Assembly: GCA_030041475.1 (NCBI GenBank)
Contig: JASHNU010000030.1
Coordinates: 1 to 64,000, forward strand
Direction: 5' to 3'
Source: Candidatus Sulfotelmatobacter sp.
Lineage (GTDB): Bacteria > Acidobacteriota > Terriglobia > Terriglobales > Acidobacteriaceae
DNA: 64,000 bases
A program made the position numbers and the translations under genes. This document shows positions 53,183-61,719 of the stretch, piece after piece. Within the stretch, counting starts at the first letter, position 1. Every line of letters starts with the position of its first letter. Under the pieces are notes generated by a model. It had not been told where the DNA came from, searched no databases, and worked only from the letters and a program-made list of their open reading frames with translations.

Positions 53183-54304
53183 CTAAAGGATCGGCATTCG
53201 TGCATGGCTGTACGAAGAGTTCTCTGGAAGTTCGTAAGGAACGACACGCCCGTCCAGACTACTCCGAGGAACGTAATACACCTGTTTCAACTTCCGCACC
53301 GCGCTAACGCGAAGGGCCTCCTCCGGAGACCTCATGATCGTTGAACTCGCACCGTACGATGCCGATGCTTCGACAAGATACCAAGAAGCATCGGGAAGGC
53401 TGGCGCGACGCAGAGCATCTCTGGTAATTCCGGAGTCGAGAAGCAAGTGGTGGAGTCCCCGTTTGCTGGAAAGAACGTAGAACACTGGAACACTCCCCAT
53501 TCGGTCGGAGTGCGTGGCCAGTACACGCCCAGCCTCGTTCTCGATTGTCGCTTGACTGACGTCTGCGGGTTCTTGCAGGAAGACAAGCAAGGCCTTGGGC
53601 ATCGCCACATAGTGCAAGTTCCTGATGCTGGCGGAACGCAACAGAAAACCGCCTGCCAAGGCCCCAGCCAGCAAAATCGTCAGGGCAACGTAGCCGCGGA
53701 TTGAGGTCCAGGGGAGCGAGCCCAGCGTGGCGTCGACCATCTTCCCTCCCAACCCGCCGGGAATGAACATCGGCGTGGATCGCTTGTAAGTCAGGTATTG
53801 CTCGCCGAGCTGGTTATCCATGCGCTGCTCTTCGCTACGCGCCAGTGCGTAATAGCCGATCAGCATGACGAAGAGGAGCAGGAGATTAGTAAACCTTGGC
53901 CAGTAAAAGACTAAGCCAAATCCGGCGACTGCAAAGCTGAGGTACTGCGGGTGCCGGACGTAGCGATAAAGCAAAGCCGTCGCAACTCCTTTCCTCGCGA
54001 ACTTCGTCCAGTAGAGATACGCAGCATGCACAAGGAACGACGCAATTCCGATGATGGCCAGGTATCTTGGGAACTTCACAAGGACGGCAAACCAGGCAGA
54101 GTTGGGGGTTGACAAGTGAGGCGCAAAGAACTCGGTTAACCAGACAAGGAACGAATGGCTTTCCGTCCAGGTCAGGACGGGCGAATAAGCGCTGTAGAAA
54201 TAGGCAGCGAATGGACTGGCCATAAACACCGCCTCAGAGATCGCAATGAGGAACGCGCCCAGGCTGGCGAATGAGAATACGCGTGTAAAAGCTTGTTTGC
54301 GCAA
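53183..54304 (-). CDS. Membrane methyltransferase of the isoprenylcysteine carboxymethyltransferase/PEMT type
   Basis: At least 370 residues. Several transmembrane helices precede the ICMT/PEMT signature YRYVRHPQYLSFAVAGFG near 130 and the following RSEEQRMDNQLGEQYLTYKR. A C-terminal soluble part of about 150 residues is unlike standard ICMT. The start is uncertain: the frame stays open to 54451, but that would overlap the upstream SnoaL-like gene by 100 bases. A TTG at 54304 and a GTG at 54403 are candidates, none with a good ribosome-binding site. It may methylate a membrane-bound or lipid-like substrate with S-adenosylmethionine. Confidence 0.72.
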   Translation of the reverse strand: MRKQAFTRVFSFASLGAFLIAISEAVFMASPFAAYFYSAYSPVLTWTESHSFLVWLTEFFAPHLSTPNSAWFAVLVKFPRYLAIIGIASFLVHAAYLYWTKFARKGVATALLYRYVRHPQYLSFAVAGFGLVFYWPRFTNLLLLFVMLIGYYALARSEEQRMDNQLGEQYLTYKRSTPMFIPGGLGGKMVDATLGSLPWTSIRGYVALTILLAGALAGGFLLRSASIRNLHYVAMPKALLVFLQEPADVSQATIENEAGRVLATHSDRMGSVPVFYVLSSKRGLHHLLLDSGITRDALRRASLPDASWYLVEASASYGASSTIMRSPEEALRVSAVRKLKQVYYVPRSSLDGRVVPYELPENSSYSHARMPIL

Positions 54305-54351
54305 AATACGTACCCGGTCGAGGCGATAGCTAACGCATTGCCTTGGGATGT

Positions 54352-54879
54352 TTATGGATTGGTTGGAGCGTGGCTTGGAAATTTCGGCTCTTGGCCCGTG
54401 CACAACACGCCTAGCTGCTTCAGCACCGAGAGCATACACCAGACGCCCCATTCATCCGAGATCTTTCCCGCCCTAAAGCGAAACAGGGTCATTCCTGGAG
54501 TCTTGAACGGTTTGCCGGTGGCAGGAAGTCCCATTCCCGGTTGAGTGTTCGTGCCCCACGCCGTCCAGTACACAACGACCAGGTCGCCCTCGGCCACTAT
54601 GTGGTTGACCGCGAGCTGCAGGTCGGGCACCCATTTGCGTTCTTCCTGCGCCGCTGCCAGGTCTTCCGCCAGAGTGAAATCGTGCTCAGAGCCATGGCCG
54701 ACAAAGTCGGCGGTATGGAAGTCGGAGTACTTTTCGAGCTTTCCTTGGCCGAGCACTTCCTCAAAGAACGCCCGCGCAACGGCCTTGTTTTTCTCTTGTT
54801 CGCTTACTTGTTGAGCTTGAGAGGGAAGAGTCATGGCTACGACCAATAGGGATAAGACAAAAGCGCATTTTTTCTGCAT
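54352..54879 (-). CDS. Secreted SnoaL-like (ester-cyclase family) protein
   Basis: 175 residues with a signal peptide (KKCAFVLSLLVVAMTLPSQAQ). The SnoaL/NTF2-like fold follows: KAVARAFFEEVLGQGKLEKY, DFVGHGSEHD and FRFRAGKISDEWGVWCM are usual. The ATG at 54879 has AGGAGG six bases upstream. It lies just downstream of a MerR-type operator, so it is the likely MerR target. Such proteins are usually small hydrolases or binding proteins; the substrate is unknown. Confidence 0.82.
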   Translation of the reverse strand: MQKKCAFVLSLLVVAMTLPSQAQQVSEQEKNKAVARAFFEEVLGQGKLEKYSDFHTADFVGHGSEHDFTLAEDLAAAQEERKWVPDLQLAVNHIVAEGDLVVVYWTAWGTNTQPGMGLPATGKPFKTPGMTLFRFRAGKISDEWGVWCMLSVLKQLGVLCTGQEPKFPSHAPTNP

Positions 54880-54936
54880 ACAAACCTCCTGACACAAATT
54901 TCCTTGAGCCCTCGTTTTCCTAACGCGGACAAAGCT

Positions 54937-54968
54937 AGTGTCCGGTCTATACCTAGGTATAGAGTCAA
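54937..54968 (-). promoter_or_regulatory. MerR-type operator/promoter
   Basis: CTATACCTAGGTATAG (54947-54962) is a perfect 16-base palindrome. On the minus strand it is flanked by TTGACT (-35) and GACACT (-10) with a 20-base spacer, the over-long spacing typical of MerR-activated promoters. It points at the SnoaL-like gene. Confidence 0.78.
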
Positions 54969-54977
54969 GGAAAAAAT

Positions 54978-55439
54978 TTAGGAGGCGGCGATTGCGGCAG
55001 ATCGAGGGGTCTTGGGCCGCTCTGACTGGGCTTTCAGCGGTGGTGGGGCATTGAGTCGAGCGCGGATTTGGTTTAACGCCCCTTGCAATTCATCGCGGAG
55101 TTGAATTGACGAGTGGATTTGCTCATTCATGGCTTGCAGCTTCCTCTCCCCAATGTTCAAGCCCTCGCGAAGGCATGCCTGCGAGCAATCGTCATAAGGG
55201 GATGGCGCCCCCGTGTCGCTGGGCAAAATCCATAACTGCAGGACACGCCGGATTTCTGCCAGCTTGAAACCAAATCGCTGCATCTTCTTGATCACGGCGA
55301 CGGTCTCAAGGTCCTTCTCGTTGTAAATGCGATATCCCGCGGGCGTCCGGCGAGGGGTACGGATGAGGCGCCGCCGTTCGTAAAAGCGAACCGCCTGCAC
55401 GCTCACGCCCGCACGTTTTGCGAGTTCGCCGATTCTCAT
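54978..55439 (-). CDS. MerR-family transcriptional regulator
   Basis: 153 residues. N-terminal MerR helix-turn-helix MRIGELAKRAGVSVQAVRFY followed by ERRRLI and GYRIYNEKDLETVAVIKKMQ, then a long dimerisation helix. A Cys pair in DDCSQACLREG near 85-90 resembles the metal- or thiol-sensing cysteines of this family. It is upstream of a palindromic operator and the SnoaL-like gene in the same orientation. The inducer could be a metal, an oxidant or an organic compound; the sequence does not tell. Confidence 0.88.
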   Translation of the reverse strand: MRIGELAKRAGVSVQAVRFYERRRLIRTPRRTPAGYRIYNEKDLETVAVIKKMQRFGFKLAEIRRVLQLWILPSDTGAPSPYDDCSQACLREGLNIGERKLQAMNEQIHSSIQLRDELQGALNQIRARLNAPPPLKAQSERPKTPRSAAIAAS

Positions 55440-55802
55440 ACGCTGATATTAACCATGGCCGATACGTCAGCCCACCACGGAACCGATCAAGACGGCAGCA
55501 ACGAGCTCGTCCCACGGGCCATCTAAACCCAGCAGCAATACACAACACATACGAGAGCGCTCCAGCCACGACACCGAATAAGACTTTCGACAGATGTGGC
55601 AACGGGCGAAAACCGCGCCATCCATCGCTTCTTGACGGTAAATGTTCACATTTTTCAGTTTGTCAATGCTGTGATTCGCAGCACACTGACCAGTGCGCAC
55701 AAGAGTGAGCGTGGCTCAGATGCAAATGCGCCTACTGACTGTTATCACTGCCTTGCGTCGCGTCCCGCTAATAGGAGACTCCGCAAAAGCCCGAGCCGCT
55801 TA
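55440..55802. other. Intergenic region between the MerR gene and the kinase fragment
   Basis: 363 bases without a supported gene. A minus-strand frame contains a small hydrophobic stretch (FGVVAGALSYVLCIAAGF), but it has no start signal and is interrupted. Nothing else stands out. Confidence 0.4.
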
Positions 55803-55886
55803 CCAGAATTTTTTGCCCTCTGGAAAGACGCCGACTCCGACATTCCCATCCTGAAAGAAACCAAGGCGGAATACGCCAAGTCGCAA
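55803..55886 (+). pseudogene. 3'-terminal fragment of a kinase-TPR gene
   Basis: [20 protein letters not shown] repeats the C-terminal end of the kinase at 25371-28265 ([20 protein letters not shown]). By hand alignment 64 of 75 bases match 28182-28256. There is no kinase, membrane or TPR part upstream, and the normal stop is lost, so it is a remnant of a paralogue rather than a gene. Confidence 0.72.
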
Positions 55887-56023
55887 GCAGCGTGGGCTAT
55901 CCCCGACCACTTGTTGCTGTGGAATCCCCTTCACACCAGCAACCGCCCCAGAAGTCGGGTCTGACAGATGAGCGTTATCGCCATATCACGTCAACTACCT
56001 GCCGTTCCTAGCGACAAAACTGC

Positions 56024-56455
56024 CTAAGGGCAGGTGAGTTGCGCAGTACCCGCGACAAAGCATCCGCCGCCGCAGACAGTCATTGCCAGACAGTTTGCGC
56101 CGAGCGGAAACCGAGGGTCGTTCGCCCAGACCGTGTATGTGCCCACAGCTCCGCTCGCACATTGGGCCAAGCCTGTTCTGGTTACCGATATTGCATTCGT
56201 GGACGCGTCTTGGTAACACGTGCCCCAACCGGCAGGGAGCGGAGTGACCGTGTAGGGGGCGGTATTGTAATTGCCGGTGGCGATAAACTGCACTTGACCA
56301 TCGGGGTAATCCTGTGCGTCGGCGGTTGGGGGGCTCAAACTGACGGAGAGAAGTTGGCGCTCTGAACTCGGGTCTGAATTTGCACCACAGGACAGCGCAA
56401 GAGAAGCAGCCACAGCCAGAGCGAAGAAGGACAGACTGAGCCGAAGCTTTTCCAT
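56024..56455 (-). CDS. Small putative lipoprotein
   Basis: 143 residues. The N-terminus is a lipoprotein signal ending LALSC (Cys23). The mature part has an Ig-like beta pattern (VSLSPPTADAQDYPDGQVQF) and several Cys pairs. GGGAGGGG stands upstream of the ATG. Similar small lipoproteins with Ig-like repeats are common in Acidobacteria; function unknown. It stands alone, with no partner gene. Confidence 0.7.
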   Translation of the reverse strand: MEKLRLSLSFFALAVAASLALSCGANSDPSSERQLLSVSLSPPTADAQDYPDGQVQFIATGNYNTAPYTVTPLPAGWGTCYQDASTNAISVTRTGLAQCASGAVGTYTVWANDPRFPLGANCLAMTVCGGGCFVAGTAQLTCP

Positions 56456-56711
56456 AACGCCCCTCCCATCGGATACGAACCCGAAAGCAGGCAGCGAGTT
56501 GCCTCAGGATACTGGGGAAGATTAGCAGAGCAAAGCGAAGTCTCCTGGAGAGCAATTTACCACCCGCAGTCGGCCATCGGCCATCACCGGGGGCTAACTC
56601 CTTCCCGCCATTAAGACAAATTCGACAAGCCAACTGGCTTTAAATGAGGACTCTCGGTTGGATTCCTGGCCGCGAGGCATCAAGAATTCTCTACGGCGAA
56701 CAGAAGGGAAT

Positions 56712-58436
56712 TTACTTGAGTTCGCCGAGGAACACGCCATAAGGTTCCAGCGTGACGTCGTTTCCTTTGGCCGACGACTGCCCAGTTGCGATCAGTTTGC
56801 GCACCTTAGAGAATCCCCGATGAGTGAAGTCGAAGTGGCTTGTCTGCTTCGTCCCCGACATGTTTAGAACCACAAGCACAGTCTCGCTAGCGGACGCGCG
56901 CAGGTACGAAAGCACGTTCGGGTCCGTCTCATCGAGAGCAACGTAGTCGCCCTCGAGCAGCGCATCGTTCGTGTGCCGCAGCTTCAAGACCTCCTTGTAA
57001 AACGCCAGGACAGAGTGCGCATCTTTCGACTCAGTGGCGACATTGTGCGTCTTATAGGTGTCGGGCACCGGCAGCCATGGCGCGCCCTTGGAGAAGCCTG
57101 CATTCTCGCTCGCGTCCCACTGCATCGGAGTACGCTCGCCGTCCCGGCCCTTTTCCTGAGGCCATCCCTTTAGGCCGATCGGATCCTTTACGTCCTCTCT
57201 GCGCATGGGAGGAGTCGTCTTCATTCCAATCTCTTCGCCGTAATACATAATCGGAGTGCCGCGCAGAGTCAGATACATTCCGGCCATGAGTTTCGCAATC
57301 TGGTCGTTGTGCTGGCCATCGCCATAGCGGTCGTAGGAGCGAACGATGTCGTGATTGCTGATGACGTATGTAGGCCAGCCCTTTGCCGCATTGACCGCGG
57401 CAATCTGCCTGCGGAACTCCGCCGCCGAAAGCGTGTTCACGGTGGTAAAGAGGAAATCCATCGGCAGCTGTAACTCGTCGTCGTGGTCGCCGTAGTAGCG
57501 GTTCAGCTCATCAATGTCCGTTGTCCATGTCTCCCCAATCAGAGCGGCGTCATATTCATCGGCAATTTTGCGCAGCCCGCGCAGTACGTCGTGCACTTCG
57601 GGCAGTTTCGAGTTGTATTTGTTTTCCTCTTTCGGATCGCCAAATGCATTCACTCCGGGCAGAATCGGATTGTCGTGGAGGCTCGGGTCTTCAAACAAAG
57701 TATCTACCGCGTCCAGGCGAAATCCTGACACGCCGCGTTTGTACCACCAGCGGGTCACGTCGAACATCGCATCTTTCACCGCCGGGTTGCGCCAGTTCAG
57801 GTCCGGTTGCGCCTTATCAAACATGTGGTAGTAGTACTGGCCGGTGGTGGCATCGAACGTCCACGCCGATCCCCCGAAGTCCGAGATCCAGTTGTTCGGC
57901 GGCTGCCCCGGGCCTTTGCCGTCGCGCCAGATGTACCAGTCGCGGTGCGCCGATGTCCGCGACGATCTGGAATCCAGAAACCACTTGTGCTGATCCGACG
58001 TGTGATTGACGACGAAATCGAGGATGATGTGAATGCCGCGCCTCTTCGCCTCGCGGGCCAGAGTATCGAAGTCCGCCAGCGTGCCATACACGGGATCGAT
58101 ACTCTCGTAGTCGGAAACGTCGTAACCAAAATCTACTTGCGGCGAGGGGAAGCAAGGCGTGATCCAGATCGCGTCTGCGCCCAGATCCTTCAAGTAGCCC
58201 AGCTTGGAAGCAATACCCATGAGATCGCCGACGCCGTCATTGTTGCTGTCGGCGAAGCTGCGCGGGTAAATCTCATAAAACACCGCATGCCGCCACCACT
58301 GCTTCCCTTCCGTCTTCGAGGCGTTTTGCTCCGGTTGCTGGGCCGCTGCAAACGCCGCGCACACCAGCCAGATTGCCGCCAGGCAGACGCACCATGATGG
58401 TTGAAGGCTTCTGTCTGGGATGGGAGTTCGTTTCAA
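56712..58436 (-). CDS. Secreted GH13 alpha-glucosidase/alpha-amylase
   Basis: About 574 residues. The signal peptide (CVCLAAIWLVCAAFAAAQ) sits at the N-terminus if the TTG at 58436 is the start; an upstream TTG at 58580 would leave a 65-residue tail before the signal and is less likely. All four GH13 regions are visible: DFVVNHTS, GFRLDAVD with the nucleophile Asp, GETWT with the acid Glu, and ISNHD. The sequence fits the oligo-1,6-glucosidase/alpha-glucosidase group. It would cut maltodextrins or alpha-glucosides in the periplasm or outside the cell. MalQ and a sugar transporter are next to it. Confidence 0.88.
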   Translation of the reverse strand: MKRTPIPDRSLQPSWCVCLAAIWLVCAAFAAAQQPEQNASKTEGKQWWRHAVFYEIYPRSFADSNNDGVGDLMGIASKLGYLKDLGADAIWITPCFPSPQVDFGYDVSDYESIDPVYGTLADFDTLAREAKRRGIHIILDFVVNHTSDQHKWFLDSRSSRTSAHRDWYIWRDGKGPGQPPNNWISDFGGSAWTFDATTGQYYYHMFDKAQPDLNWRNPAVKDAMFDVTRWWYKRGVSGFRLDAVDTLFEDPSLHDNPILPGVNAFGDPKEENKYNSKLPEVHDVLRGLRKIADEYDAALIGETWTTDIDELNRYYGDHDDELQLPMDFLFTTVNTLSAAEFRRQIAAVNAAKGWPTYVISNHDIVRSYDRYGDGQHNDQIAKLMAGMYLTLRGTPIMYYGEEIGMKTTPPMRREDVKDPIGLKGWPQEKGRDGERTPMQWDASENAGFSKGAPWLPVPDTYKTHNVATESKDAHSVLAFYKEVLKLRHTNDALLEGDYVALDETDPNVLSYLRASASETVLVVLNMSGTKQTSHFDFTHRGFSKVRKLIATGQSSAKGNDVTLEPYGVFLGELK

Positions 58437-58591
58437 AGCAGCTCGGAAACACGCAGATCCTGGAATCGGAGGCAGAAGCGAGATTCTAGCATGAGCCCAA
58501 CCGGATGCGACTGACTGAGACTTGCGCCGCTGCTGAGCGAGGCTGTCCCCTGTTGGTAGTGACTCAGTTTGAATCGCCAAAGCGATGAGCC

Positions 58592-58699
58592 ATCCCGAAG
58601 GCGCGCGTTTTCACCAGCGCGCCGAGGGACCTCGCGCGCATCCGTGGGGTCTCCGCGCTAGATCCCTCGCTCCGCCTGAAAAGCGGCTTCGCTCGGGAT
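58592..58699. repeat. Intergenic element with terminal inverted repeats
   Basis: ATCCCGA (58592-58598) at one end faces TCGGGAT (58693-58699) at the other. In between are GC-rich, palindrome-prone segments (GCGCGAGG-like, GGAGCGAGGGATCT on the minus strand). It lies between the divergent GH13 and malQ genes. The pattern resembles REP/MITE-like elements. The remaining 58437-58773 sequence holds no gene. Confidence 0.45.
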
Positions 58700-58773
58700 G
58701 ACGCAACGAAAGCGCTGAACCACTATCCCCTCCCTTCTTGCTTGGAATATCCAGGCTGCGTATTGTTAGGGGC

Positions 58774-60300
58774 ATGAAGTTCTCCCGCTCCAGCGGAATC
58801 CTCCTGCACATCACGTCTTTGCCGGCTTCGTTTGGAATTGGGGATTTGGGCAGCAGCGCTTACGAATTCGCCGACTTCCTCGCCGCAGCCGGACAAAGGT
58901 TGTGGCAGGTTCTGCCGTTGAATCCCACCGGCTACGGCGATTCCCCTTATCAGTGCTTCTCCGCTTTTGCGGGAAATCCTTTGCTCATTAGTTTGGAGCA
59001 CCTGCGTGATGCGGGCACGCTGCCGGCCTCCGACTTGGCGAGCGCGCCCTCATTTTCCGAAGCCTCAGTGGACTATGGGGCGGTCATTGATTTCAAGTTC
59101 CGGGTTTTGCGCCGGGCGGCACAAGTGTTTTTCGCTGACGGCTCACGCGCCGATCATGCCGCCTTCGAACACTTCTGCGAGAGCGCCCGACCTTGGCTGG
59201 ACGATTTTGCTCTTTTCATGGCGTTGAAGCAGCAACAGGGCGGAGTGATGTGGACTCGCTGGGAACCATCGGTCCGCCGCCGTGACTCCGGCGCTTTGGA
59301 GCAGTGGTCGTGCAAACTCGCACCGGAACTGAAGGCACGCAAGTATTGGCAGTTTGAGTTTTTTCGGCAGTGGGAGGCACTCAAGCACTATTGCCAGGAG
59401 CGCGGAATTCGCTTCATGGGTGACGTTCCTATCTACGTAGCCCATGACAGCGCCGATGTGTGGTCCCGACCGGACATGTTCCGCCTCGACGACCAGGGCA
59501 TGCCGTCGGTCGTCTCCGGCGTACCGCCGGATTACTTCAGCGCGACGGGGCAATTGTGGGGGAATCCCATTTATCGCTGGGACGTTCTGGCGGCGAACGG
59601 ATACCAGTGGTGGATCGAGCGTTTTCGCGCCACGCTCAGTCTGTTTGACATGGTGCGGCTGGATCACTTCCGCGGCTTTGAGGCGTACTGGGAGATTCCC
59701 GTTGGCGAGACGACGGCGGTTCATGGACGGTGGGTGAAGGGGCCGGGTGAAACTTTTCTTTCGGCGCTGCAGGATGCCTTTGGCGGCTTGCCCATCGTAG
59801 CGGAAAATCTGGGTGTGATTACTCCGGCGGTGGAAGAATTGCGACAAGAGTTTGGGCTGCCGGGAATGGCGCTGTTGCAGTTCGCGTTCGGCAACGATCC
59901 GCAGGGGCCGTCGTTTCGTCCTCATAATTACGCGCGCGATCTGGTGGCGTACACTGGCGGTCACGACAACGACACCACGGTGGGATGGTGGTCGAGTTCG
60001 GGGGCTAGCGACAGCACGCGTACGCCGGAGGACGTTCGCCAGGAGCACGATTTTGCGCGGGCGTATCTTGGGCTGCATGAGAGCGATGAGATTAACTGGG
60101 CGCTGATTCGGGCCGTGCTGGCTTCGGTGGCTGATGTCGCAATCATTCCGCTGCAGGATGTGCTTGGCCTGGGCACGGAGGCGCGCATGAATCTTCCTGG
60201 CCGGGTGAGCGGAAACTGGAAGTGGCGCTATCGCCGCGGGGCGCTGACAGGGGAGCTGAGCGGCAGGTTGCGATCTCTGACCACGATTTACGATCGGTAA
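58774..60300 (+). CDS. malQ: 4-alpha-glucanotransferase
   Basis: 508 residues, GH77. RSSGILLHITSLPASFGIGD opens the family core; GYGDSPYQCFSAFAGNP, GDVPIYVAHDSADVW, VRLDHFRGFEAYWEIP (nucleophile Asp) and VAENLGVITPAVEELR (acid Glu) follow, and YTGGHDNDTT is the third acidic region. The ATG at 58774 is the first credible start before the conserved N-terminus. It transfers glucan segments in the cytoplasm. The sugar transporter follows after 20 bases. Confidence 0.94.
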   Translation: MKFSRSSGILLHITSLPASFGIGDLGSSAYEFADFLAAAGQRLWQVLPLNPTGYGDSPYQCFSAFAGNPLLISLEHLRDAGTLPASDLASAPSFSEASVDYGAVIDFKFRVLRRAAQVFFADGSRADHAAFEHFCESARPWLDDFALFMALKQQQGGVMWTRWEPSVRRRDSGALEQWSCKLAPELKARKYWQFEFFRQWEALKHYCQERGIRFMGDVPIYVAHDSADVWSRPDMFRLDDQGMPSVVSGVPPDYFSATGQLWGNPIYRWDVLAANGYQWWIERFRATLSLFDMVRLDHFRGFEAYWEIPVGETTAVHGRWVKGPGETFLSALQDAFGGLPIVAENLGVITPAVEELRQEFGLPGMALLQFAFGNDPQGPSFRPHNYARDLVAYTGGHDNDTTVGWWSSSGASDSTRTPEDVRQEHDFARAYLGLHESDEINWALIRAVLASVADVAIIPLQDVLGLGTEARMNLPGRVSGNWKWRYRRGALTGELSGRLRSLTTIYDR

Positions 60301-60319
60301 GATTCCTGGGCAGACCTTC

Positions 60320-61672
60320 ATGGACAAACCACCACGTACGTTCTGGCAAATTTGGAACATGAGCTTCGGCTTCCTCGGCATTCAATTTGGCTGGGGATTG
60401 CAGATGGCGAACATGAGCGCGATCTACGAGTATCTCGGGGCGCGCGCGGATCAGATTCCGATTCTCTGGCTGGCGGCTCCGCTGACCGGTTTGCTGGTTC
60501 AGCCCATCATCGGTCACGCCAGTGACCGCACATGGGGAAGGCTGGGGCGAAGGCGTCCTTACTTTCTCGCTGGGGCGCTCTTGAGTTCGACGGCGCTGAT
60601 TCTGATGCCGCAATGTTCGGCGCTGTGGATGGCAGCTGGGCTGTTGTGGGTGCTGGACGCTTCGATCAACATCAGCATGGAGCCGTTTCGGGCGTTTGTG
60701 GCCGACCTGCTACCGGAGTTTCAGCGGACGCGCGGTTTCGCGATGCAGAGCCTGTTCATCGGATTAGGCGCGGTGGTGGCCTCCGCGCTGCCCTACTTGC
60801 TTACGAACGTATTTGGCGTGGCGCGAACGAGCGGAGAAGGAGCGATACCGTTCACCGTGCGGCTGTCGTTTTATATCGGGGCAGCGGCGTTTCTGGGGGC
60901 CGTGCTCTGGACAATCTTCACGACGGGAGAGATTCCTCCGGCAAATCTGGAAGAATTTCGGAAGCAGAAATCAGAACATGGCGGCCTGGCGGCGAGTGCG
61001 CGCGAGATTCTTGCATCGGTTCGCGAAATGCCGCGCACCATGCGGCAACTGGCGTGGGTGCAGATCTGCACCTGGCTGGGACTTTTCTGTATGTGGCTTT
61101 ATTTCCCCGTGGCCGTCGCGCGGAATGTGTTTGGAGCGAGCGATACGAGTTCCCCGATTTACTCGGCCGGCGTCGAGTGGGCAGGTGTTTGCTTTGGGAT
61201 GTACTCGCTTGTGTGCTTCGGATTTTCGTTTCTGCTGCCGACCCTGGCACGGCAATGGGGACGCAAGACAACTCACAGCCTGTGCCTGATTTGCGGCGGG
61301 CTGGGCCTGCTCTCGGTGGCGATCATTCACAGCAAGTATTTGCTGTTGCTCTCGATGACGGGCATCGGCATCGCGTGGGCCAGCACGCTGGCGATGCCCT
61401 ATGCAATCCTTGCGGGCTCGCTGCCCCACGGCAAAACCGGCGTGTACATGGGAATTTTCAACTTCTTCATCGTGATTCCGGAGATCACCGCGTCGCTGTT
61501 GTTTGGGTGGGTGATGTCGCACCTGCTCAACGACAACCGCCTTTCGGCGGTTGTGGCGGGAGGCGTCTTCTTCATTTTGGCGGCGGCCTTAACGCAGCGC
61601 GTGGAGGATCCCTACGACGCGCGGCAGCCGGTCGGCGATATAGCAGGGCAAGCCGTGGCAGCAAAATCGTGA
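60320..61672 (+). CDS. MFS sugar transporter (GPH/SLC45-like)
   Basis: 450 residues with about twelve hydrophobic helices. SFGFLGIQFGWGLQMANMSA at the N-terminus and IIGHASDRTWGRLGRRRPYF (the MFS loop between helices 2 and 3) are typical of the sucrose/maltose:proton symporter group. With GH13 and MalQ next to it, it probably imports maltose or short maltodextrins. The ATG lies 20 bases after malQ, likely the same transcript. Direct proof of substrate is not possible from sequence. Confidence 0.88.
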   Translation: MDKPPRTFWQIWNMSFGFLGIQFGWGLQMANMSAIYEYLGARADQIPILWLAAPLTGLLVQPIIGHASDRTWGRLGRRRPYFLAGALLSSTALILMPQCSALWMAAGLLWVLDASINISMEPFRAFVADLLPEFQRTRGFAMQSLFIGLGAVVASALPYLLTNVFGVARTSGEGAIPFTVRLSFYIGAAAFLGAVLWTIFTTGEIPPANLEEFRKQKSEHGGLAASAREILASVREMPRTMRQLAWVQICTWLGLFCMWLYFPVAVARNVFGASDTSSPIYSAGVEWAGVCFGMYSLVCFGFSFLLPTLARQWGRKTTHSLCLICGGLGLLSVAIIHSKYLLLLSMTGIGIAWASTLAMPYAILAGSLPHGKTGVYMGIFNFFIVIPEITASLLFGWVMSHLLNDNRLSAVVAGGVFFILAAALTQRVEDPYDARQPVGDIAGQAVAAKS

Positions 61673-61719
61673 TCTTAAGTAATTGCTGAATCAGGCGTGA
61701 CGCAAGACGAGTGCACGCT

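Noticed and set aside
55306-55602. Minus-strand frame with a hydrophobic stretch upstream of the MerR gene
   Set aside because: It overlaps the MerR start out of frame, has no start signal, and only one helix-like segment.
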